Assembly (NCBI GenBank): GCA_031282235.1 | Contig: JAITED010000175.1 | Coordinates: forward strand, 1-6,400 | Length of the DNA stretch: 6,400 bases | Direction: 5' to 3' | From: Propionibacteriaceae bacterium | Lineage (GTDB): Bacteria; Actinomycetota; Actinomycetes; Propionibacteriales; Propionibacteriaceae | Part shown: positions 1 to 4,599 of the stretch, piece by piece | How the letters are laid out: each line of letters starts with the position of its first letter | Numbering within the stretch: the first letter of the stretch is position 1 | The notes under the pieces: generated by a model | Database searches by the model: none | What the model saw: the letters and a program-made list of their open reading frames with translations, nothing else | Told to the model about the DNA's origin: nothing | Made by a program: the position numbers and the translations under genes

Positions 1-1
1 C

Positions 2-475
2 TTAGATGAGCAAAGCGTGACCCACGGAAGCGCAGCCACCGCACCACAAAACCCAACCCGCGACAATTACACTTTCACCGGTTGGGACAAAGACTTCACA
101 AACATCACCTCAAACCTCGACATCACAGCAAAATACGAACCCAACCTCGAAACCCCAAACAACCCAAACAACCCAAACAACCCAAACAACCCAGATAACC
201 CAAACAACCCAAACAACCCAAACAACCCAGACAACCCAGACAACCCAGACAACCCAGACAACCCAGACAACCCAGACAACCCAGACAACCCGGACACCCC
301 AGACAACCCAGATAACCCAGACACTCCAGATAATCCCGATAGTCCTGATGCCCCCACCGGCGGCACCCCCGCTAACACCAGCAATAGTTGGCTATCCATC
401 TTGGCCGTCCTACTGTTAGCTTTGGGTGCAACCCTCAGCGCACTACAACTCTTGAGCCGCCCCCGACGGGTCTAG
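2..475 (+). CDS. Cell-surface protein, C-terminal fragment (InlB-type repeat, Pro-Asn/Asp stalk, membrane anchor)
   Basis: The frame is open to the left edge, so this is the 3' end of a larger gene; the GTG at 17 is probably an internal codon. Bases 2-139 encode one repeat of the Listeria-Bacteroides/InlB B type (Flg_new family), seen in the VTHG, Y-T-F-T-G-W-D and ITAKYE signatures; such repeats are typical of secreted bacterial surface proteins. Bases 155-352 encode 22 tripeptides Pro-Asn/Asp-Xaa, a rigid stalk of the kind that crosses cell walls. Bases 389-454 encode one hydrophobic helix, followed by the basic tail SRPRRV and the stop. This is the layout of a sortase substrate, but there is no LPXTG. 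The nearest candidate is DAPTG (bases 347-361), which resembles the LAXTG motif of actinobacterial class E sortases except for the leading Asp. Surface location is well supported; ligand and function are unknown. The next gene, 201 bases downstream, is unrelated. Confidence 0.85.
   Translation, partial: LDEQSVTHGSAATAPQNPTRDNYTFTGWDKDFTNITSNLDITAKYEPNLETPNNPNNPNNPNNPDNPNNPNNPNNPDNPDNPDNPDNPDNPDNPDNPDTPDNPDNPDTPDNPDSPDAPTGGTPANTSNSWLSILAVLLLALGATLSALQLLSRPRRV
155..352 (+). repeat. 9-bp tandem repeat (22 units) encoding Pro-Asn/Asp-Xaa tripeptides
   Basis: Twenty-two consecutive in-frame 9-bp units encode, in order, PNN x4, PDN, PNN x3, PDN x7, PDT, PDN x2, PDT, PDN, PDS and PDA. Units in the first two thirds are nearly identical at DNA level (CCAAACAAC or CCAGACAAC). 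The last units use different synonymous codons (GAT, AAT, CCC, CCT) and different third residues. Because the unit is a multiple of three, gain or loss of copies changes stalk length without shifting frame. Confidence 0.95.
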
Positions 476-546
476 TTAAGAACTAGCCCTACCTCTACCG
501 TGACGCTAGAGATATGGGGTTACCATCACTCGGCTAGGGTTCCTGG

Positions 547-624
547 ATTCTGCGACTACGCGCAGAATGACGGGGTAGGGAATGCACTCCGCTCACCCCG
601 CGCTAGCCAAGACGGAGTGGGGAG
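547..624. repeat. Intergenic inverted-repeat element, copy A
   Basis: A perfect 8-bp inverted repeat, ATTCTGCG (547-554) and CGCAGAAT (561-568), has a 6-base loop. It is followed by the word ATGACGGGGT (567-576) and by a second inverted repeat, CACTCCG (585-591) and CGGAGTG (613-619). The 20-mer at 584-603 recurs with 18 of 20 matches at 6368-6387, and ATGACGGGGT recurs as its exact reverse complement at 6344-6353. This suggests a dispersed REP- or MITE-like family. A long frame that would extend the purine nucleoside phosphorylase upstream to a GTG at 500 runs through this element and is not credible as protein. No other gene is seen between 476 and 676. The outer boundaries of the element are not defined by the data here. 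Confidence 0.55.
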
Positions 625-661
625 TACGCATCGCGCAAGGCAGGCAAATATCCACTCGCAG

Positions 662-670
662 TGCGACAAT
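662..670 (+). promoter_or_regulatory. Candidate extended -10 promoter for the purine nucleoside phosphorylase gene
   Basis: TGC followed by GACAAT (665-670) matches an extended -10 (TGn plus four of six TATAAT positions). No convincing -35 hexamer lies 17 bases upstream. The -10 ends six bases before the ATG at 677, which would place the transcript start at or very near the start codon. That fits leaderless translation, common in actinobacteria, and agrees with the lack of a good ribosome binding site before this ATG. This is inference from motif spacing only. Confidence 0.4.
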
Positions 671-676
671 GGAACC

Positions 677-1519
677 ATGATTCTTGACGCCAATAATTAT
701 CTTGAAGTTGCCGACACTGCTGCCGCAGAGATTCGCCGCCGGGCTGGGGTGGAGGGGGTAGACATCGCCCTAGTTTTGGGTTCCGGCTGGTCAGGCGGGG
801 TTGACAAGCTGGGGAGCATCATCGCCACTATCCCGTTGGAAGAACTGAGCGGTTTCAGCCGTCCGGTGGTCGCCGGGCACGGCGGCAACGCCATCATCAC
901 CGAAGTGGCGGGGCGCAACGTATTGGTGTACACCGGGCGCACCCACTTCTACGAGGGGCGCGGCACCGATGCCGTGGCACATGGGGTGCGCACCGCCGCC
1001 GCGTTGGGCGCGCAGGTGTTCGTCGTCACCAACGGTTGCGGTGGGTTGGATACGTCATGGAAACCGGGGCAAGTGGTAGTGCTGCGCGACCACATCAACC
1101 TCACCGCCGCCACCCCGCTGCACGGCCCAACGTTCATCGACCTGTCCGCCGCATACGACCCAGAGCTGCGCGCGCTGGTACACGACATCGACCCCACCCT
1201 GCCAGAGGGGGTGTACGCGCAGTTCACCGGGCCCGCGTATGAGACCCCGGCTGAAGTACGGATGGCCGGAATCATGGGCGCGACGCTGGTGGGCATGTCC
1301 ACCGCCCTAGAGGTAATCGCCGCTCGCGCCGCAAACCTGCGGGTGCTGGGGCTGTCGCTGATGACCAACCTCGCCGCCGGAGTCAGCCCCAACAAGCTAG
1401 ACCACGCCGAAGTGATTGCCGCTGGCCGCGAAGCCGCCCCCCGGCTAGCAACACTATTAGCCCAAGTCACACAGCGTATCGCCACCACAATCGACTTTGA
1501 TACGCCCCGCCCAAGCTGA
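677..1519 (+). CDS. punA: Purine nucleoside phosphorylase (trimeric, 6-oxopurine type)
   Basis: Cytosolic salvage enzyme that cleaves purine (deoxy)ribonucleosides with phosphate to the free base and (deoxy)ribose-1-phosphate. The 280-residue product has the usual length of the trimeric PNP/MTAP family and its motifs in order: phosphate loop LGSGW (34-38), GHGGN (67-71), GRTHFYEG (87-94, with His90 matching the conserved phosphate-site His), TNGCGGL (118-124), DHINL (138-142), YETPAE (188-193), GMST (206-209), TNLAAG (230-235) and LDHAEV (241-246). Glu189 and Asn231 match human Glu201 and Asn243, which select 6-oxopurines, so inosine and guanosine are the likely substrates. The ATG at 677 is chosen because the family alignment begins just after it and the upstream frame crosses a repeat element. 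There is no clear Shine-Dalgarno; a -10-like box six bases upstream suggests a leaderless message. GC is very high (45 of 60 bases at 961-1020). The downstream neighbour on this strand, once the surface-protein gene is skipped, is a phosphosugar mutase that could process the sugar phosphate product. Confidence 0.95.
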   Translation: MILDANNYLEVADTAAAEIRRRAGVEGVDIALVLGSGWSGGVDKLGSIIATIPLEELSGFSRPVVAGHGGNAIITEVAGRNVLVYTGRTHFYEGRGTDAVAHGVRTAAALGAQVFVVTNGCGGLDTSWKPGQVVVLRDHINLTAATPLHGPTFIDLSAAYDPELRALVHDIDPTLPEGVYAQFTGPAYETPAEVRMAGIMGATLVGMSTALEVIAARAANLRVLGLSLMTNLAAGVSPNKLDHAEVIAAGREAAPRLATLLAQVTQRIATTIDFDTPRPS

Positions 1520-1589
1520 GCGGCAAGCGTAGGCATCGTAAAAGCCAACCCCAAAGCCGTTGCTAGAGACGCCACCCCGGCAGCAACAG

Positions 1590-1625
1590 CGTCAGTGTCT
1601 AGCGCCTAGCGACGCATCACTGGCG
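1590..1625. terminator. Possible bidirectional hairpin between convergent genes
   Basis: CGTCAGTG (1590-1597) and CACTGGCG (1618-1625) can pair over eight positions with one G-U pair. The loop contains a further small palindrome, CTAG-CGC-CTAG (1599-1609). It lies in the 114-base gap between the 3' ends of the phosphorylase gene and the convergent surface-protein gene, where a terminator is expected. No T-run follows on either strand, so the call rests on position and pairing. Confidence 0.3.
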
Positions 1626-1633
1626 AAAGCTCC

Positions 1634-4303
1634 CTACACTATGTAAACCCAGTTAGGGTAGTCCTCCCTCAACTCCATAGCTCCAGGCTGATTAACGAAG
1701 GTATATCTGACAGAATTAGGCATCTCACAAGCATTAATAATGCTAACCAGCGTCTGCCCCTCATCCCCATTGAGGTAAAGCGGAGTTTGCGAATTGAAAG
1801 CATACATGAAGTTGTACTCCAGGGATGCTTCAGTTTCGCCCAGGCGTGGGAATACGAAAGACAAAGGCAAACTATCAAGAGCCCCGTAGAAGTTAAAGAA
1901 GGCTAAGAAGTAGGAGTCCACCGTCTTAATACCCCCCAGGTCGAAGGAACCAGCAGGCAGCGAGGTAAGAGTACCTCCGAAGTTGAACCCGTAGCAGAAG
2001 TAGTTGCCCACCGTGGTGATCCTGCTGGTGTTGAAAGAACCAACGGGCAGCCCCGTAAGAGCCCCGACTGGCTCCATAGGAACATGGCTGGAGTTGAAAT
2101 TCGCGAAGAAGTAGTTGCCCACCGTGGTGATATTTTCGGTATTAAAAGAGCCAGCAGGCAACGCCGTAATAGCACTGTCGCCGTTGTTGAAACTCGCGAA
2201 GAAGGAGTCGCCCACCGCAGTGATACCACCGTTAATTCTAAAAGAACCATCAGGTAGCTTAGTAAGAGCGCTGCCGGAGCTGTTGAAGCCTGCGAAGAAG
2301 CTGTCGCCCAGCGTGGCGATACTGCTGATATTGAAAGAGCCAGCAGGCAACTCCGTAAGCGCACCATTGTCGTTAAACCGGGAGAAGAAGTGGTTGCCCA
2401 CCGTGGCGATACTGCTGGTATTGAAAGAACCATCAGGCAGTTTTGTAAGGGCACCTTCTCGGTTAAAGGCACAGAAGAAGTTATCAGGAGCCACGTTAGC
2501 TGAGGTCATGAAACGTTCCATGGGAGGCATAAAAGAAACTGTGACACTCACAGCATCAGTCCAGGATTTAGAAACAAGCGGATCGATGTTATATACGGCG
2601 AACGCCCATGCCTGATACCTCGCATCAACTCGTGAAATGAGTCTTACCGTATAGGTCTTAGCAGCGGCATAGGTGTGAATAGTGCTTGTGGTGAGTTGCT
2701 GCGAATCAGTGCCGTCACCCCAATTCACATCGAAAGCGTTAGCAAAGTATTTATTAAGCCTCACCGTCTGATCTGGAGCATCTGTTTGTACAGTGAGTTC
2801 AATATAGTCATAGATATGAGCAGCGATTCCGGCTGGCTGAGTAAAAGTATAGTTAGCAGCCAACGCGCCCCCGGTAGCGTTCGTGAGACTAAAAGCGCCA
2901 CTGTAACCCAAAGACTCAGTGGCGTAATACGCCACAGGTGAAGAGAACAAATCAGTTATCCCTTTGACGCCGACACTGCTGAGTTCAAACCTTTCACTCC
3001 CCACTAACCCACTAAACGAATCGGGCTCAGTAATAGTCAAAGAAGCAACAGCTGGAGCAGCAGTGGTGTTATCGAATGGTTTACGCGCAGTAAGCGCGCC
3101 AGTGAAAACTAAAGGTTTTGGTTTGATGGTGGCCGTACTTTTCTCGGGTGGGGAAAGAACGTATTTGAACGCATCAGCACCAGAAAGCCCATAACCCGAG
3201 ACCGTGACCTCTTTGTTCGGTGCAGCATCCTTGTCTGCAAAGGTTGCGGTTACGGCTGAAATGTCCAAAGAGACCTTATCCGTTGCGGTGATAGTTCCCG
3301 AAAGCACGCCTGACGCAGCTAGCGTCGCGTTCGTATTACCGTCATAAGTCTTGTCAGCCACCCTGACGCCACTAACAGTGAGAGGCTTACGCAAATCAGT
3401 AACGACAGTTTCTAAAACTATCCGATACGTTCCTGGAGCAAGAGAATCAGCTACGCTAGCTTGAAAACCGAACGGGTACACACCGTCTGCGGTGGGGGCA
3501 GCGATTACGGAGACCACAACAGGGTTTTTAGAGAGTGCAACGTCAGCTAAAGATGACTCTATCCCCGCCGGGGCACTGGCTAGAGCTGTGGTTATCTCAA
3601 CATAATGGCTCTCAAGCGCGCTCCCGTCTATAGCAATAGAACCCGTAGCAGATAAAGATGCCGTTTTGTCAATCCGTAAAGACAAAACGGGTGTTTGAGC
3701 GGGAGAGACAGCAGAAGCGGGCAGGGTTGGACCAACCAAAGTGAAAAACGCTACCAGTGGGAGCGCTAAAAGCAGCAAGAAACCGAGAAACACCCCCCGC
3801 CTAGATTCCCTCGAATCATGCTTTTCGGTTACGAAAATCGTTACCCGAGAACAAACGAACGCTAAACCACCCGAAATAAGCAACACCACCGCAAGAACAC
3901 TAACCGAAACTCCACTACCCAAAACCCCACCAGCAGACACCTCTACATCAGGGGTATTCGGAAGAGTGTCATTCTGGGAAGCGCCGTCCGGAAAAGTGTC
4001 ATTCTGGGAAACGTCGTCCGGAAAAGTATTATCCGGAAAGTTATTATCTGGAAAAGTATTATCCGGGAAAGTATTATCGAGCAAGTTATCAGCCGAATCT
4101 GACACCTCAATCTCGACAATATAAGACTTCGCAACAAAGCCATCCCCGGCACTATCCATACCAAAAGCGGAATCCGCTGTGACAAGGAAAAATGTTAAGA
4201 AAGAGACGGCAAAGAAGACGAAAAAAGCCAAAAAATGGCTGCAGAAAATCGGGCTTTTAATAGCCGAATTTGAATTTTTAATTACTTTATAGCGCAACCT
4301 CAT
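1634..4303 (-). CDS. Large membrane-anchored surface protein with YDG-like domains, PKD-like module and LRR-like repeats
   Basis: An 889-residue protein of unknown ligand, probably an adhesin or other surface-exposed protein. Residues 1-48 form a signal sequence (basic start, hydrophobic 18-41). Residues 76-119 are NTFPD-type repeats ending in LPNTPD, which resembles the start of a sortase motif. Residues 132-151 form a membrane helix, 152-170 a short charged segment (TEKHDSRESRRG), and 171-198 a second signal-like helix ending in ASA. Residues about 307-398 match the YDG domain (KTYDGNTNA), and 398-498 look like a second, diverged copy. Residues about 501-560 are PKD-like (WGDG 528-531, HTY 543-545). 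Residues 617-806 are six repeats of about 30 residues on the plan GALTxLPxGSFN..I.TVGxxFFxxFN, with a degenerate seventh to about 841; they resemble BspA/DUF285-type LRR repeats. There is no C-terminal sorting signal or helix, so anchoring would be N-terminal. The ATG at 4303 is seven bases below a good -10 box. GC is lower than in the flanking enzymes (27 of 60 at 2701-2760; 26 of 60 at 4081-4140), suggesting a separate origin. Confidence 0.85.
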   Translation of the reverse strand: MRLRYKVIKNSNSAIKSPIFCSHFLAFFVFFAVSFLTFFLVTADSAFGMDSAGDGFVAKSYIVEIEVSDSADNLLDNTFPDNTFPDNNFPDNTFPDDVSQNDTFPDGASQNDTLPNTPDVEVSAGGVLGSGVSVSVLAVVLLISGGLAFVCSRVTIFVTEKHDSRESRRGVFLGFLLLLALPLVAFFTLVGPTLPASAVSPAQTPVLSLRIDKTASLSATGSIAIDGSALESHYVEITTALASAPAGIESSLADVALSKNPVVVSVIAAPTADGVYPFGFQASVADSLAPGTYRIVLETVVTDLRKPLTVSGVRVADKTYDGNTNATLAASGVLSGTITATDKVSLDISAVTATFADKDAAPNKEVTVSGYGLSGADAFKYVLSPPEKSTATIKPKPLVFTGALTARKPFDNTTAAPAVASLTITEPDSFSGLVGSERFELSSVGVKGITDLFSSPVAYYATESLGYSGAFSLTNATGGALAANYTFTQPAGIAAHIYDYIELTVQTDAPDQTVRLNKYFANAFDVNWGDGTDSQQLTTSTIHTYAAAKTYTVRLISRVDARYQAWAFAVYNIDPLVSKSWTDAVSVTVSFMPPMERFMTSANVAPDNFFCAFNREGALTKLPDGSFNTSSIATVGNHFFSRFNDNGALTELPAGSFNISSIATLGDSFFAGFNSSGSALTKLPDGSFRINGGITAVGDSFFASFNNGDSAITALPAGSFNTENITTVGNYFFANFNSSHVPMEPVGALTGLPVGSFNTSRITTVGNYFCYGFNFGGTLTSLPAGSFDLGGIKTVDSYFLAFFNFYGALDSLPLSFVFPRLGETEASLEYNFMYAFNSQTPLYLNGDEGQTLVSIINACEMPNSVRYTFVNQPGAMELREDYPNWVYIV
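1886..2455 (-). repeat. Six LRR-like repeats of 30-36 codons in the surface protein
   Basis: Residues 617-806 divide into units starting at 617, 647, 679, 711, 747 and 777, each with LP-x-GSF near the front and an aromatic F/Y-F then F-N near the end. Length differences fall in the linker after F-N; the fourth unit carries an extra SSHVPMEPV stretch. A degenerate unit follows to about residue 841. The plan matches the DUF285/BspA LRR style, where WDTS-x-VT-x-M-x-x-MF plays the role of GSFNTSSITTVGxxFF here. Some units are nearly identical in DNA: 2312-2338 and 2402-2428 agree at 26 of 27 bases. Confidence 0.85.
3966..4078 (-). repeat. 15-bp and 30-bp tandem repeats encoding NTFPD-type motifs
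   Basis: On the minus strand, bases 4078-4016 encode four 5-residue NTFPD/NNFPD units, each a 15-bp repeat. Bases 3966-3995 and 3996-4025 are two 30-bp units differing at two positions and encoding DTFPDGASQN- and DTFPDDVSQN-like segments. All periods are multiples of three, so copy-number changes would preserve frame. The tract lies between the first signal sequence and the first membrane helix, and so probably outside the cell. Confidence 0.85.
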
Positions 4304-4310
4304 TCTGGTG

Positions 4311-4339
4311 AGTATAGCACTTTACCCCCTCCCTGTTAC
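4311..4339 (-). promoter_or_regulatory. Sigma70-type promoter of the surface-protein gene, placed for a leaderless mRNA
   Basis: On the minus strand a -35 GTAACA (4339-4334, four of six consensus bases) is followed after exactly 17 bases by a -10 TATACT (4316-4311, five of six). Seven bases then separate it from the ATG at 4303-4301. Transcription would start at or next to the A of the ATG, giving a leaderless message. The purine-rich GGAGGGGG lies inside the promoter spacer and about 20 bases from the ATG, so it is not a normal ribosome binding site for this start. Confidence 0.6.
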
Positions 4340-4349
4340 ATCCATTCTG

Positions 4350-4358
4350 TGAGATAAT
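4350..4358 (+). promoter_or_regulatory. Candidate extended -10 promoter towards the phosphosugar mutase gene
   Basis: TGA plus GATAAT (4353-4358) matches an extended -10 with five of six TATAAT bases. There is no convincing -35. It would give an untranslated leader of over 200 bases before the mutase start at 4600. Closer boxes exist (TATAAC at 4445-4450, CATAAT at 4471-4476), also without good -35 partners, so the true promoter is unresolved. The 296-base divergent gap contains no convincing gene; a 14-codon frame at 4475-4519 is the only small reading frame noted. Confidence 0.3.
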
Positions 4359-4587
4359 TTTGTGAAGCAACCGGAGGCAGTTGACGCTCGTCGCAATACA
4401 CGCCAATTTCTAGGGATGGGGGAGATGCAGCCACCCACGCACCCTATAACTAAAACTCAACCAAACAGGGCATAATGAAAATCACCACCTTTGTAATCAC
4501 CGCCAGAACCGCCCATTAACCAGAGAACAGCCGACGCCGACGTGGCAGCAGATTCGTACCGCACCACAGACCCCATAGCACCTTAAA

Positions 4588-4593
4588 GAAAGG
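4588..4593 (+). promoter_or_regulatory. Ribosome binding site of the phosphosugar mutase gene
   Basis: GAAAGG sits six bases before the ATG at 4600, a good Shine-Dalgarno at normal spacing. This fixes the mutase start and contrasts with the other two complete genes, which lack such a site. Confidence 0.75.
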
Positions 4594-4599
4594 CAAAAC

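Noticed and set aside
155..352. CRISPR-like array
   Set aside because: The repeats are contiguous 9-bp coding units without spacers.
67..399. Minus-strand frame full of Leu-Ser-Gly repeats
   Set aside because: It is the mirror of the 9-bp tandem repeat, which is open in several frames. The plus frame has the InlB-type repeat and membrane anchor, so it is the real one.
472..486. Perfect hairpin CTAGTT-AAG-AACTAG over the stop codon of the first gene
   Set aside because: The stem is only six AT-rich pairs with no T-run, too weak to call a terminator.
500..676. A 59-residue N-terminal extension of the purine nucleoside phosphorylase starting at a GTG
   Set aside because: The stretch runs through an inverted-repeat element, shows no family similarity, and would make the enzyme far longer than its family. 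The ATG at 677 fits the family length.
949..1575. Long minus-strand frame opposite the phosphorylase gene
   Set aside because: It is a high-GC antisense shadow; the plus-strand frame carries every family motif and the minus frame resembles nothing.
4381..4386. TTGACG as a -35 box for the mutase gene
   Set aside because: No reasonable -10 lies 16-18 bases downstream; the bases there are CAATTT-like, matching poorly.
1520..4599. Insertion sequence or transposon carrying the surface-protein gene
   Set aside because: No transposase, terminal inverted repeats or target duplication could be found at the edges; only composition and synteny suggest insertion.
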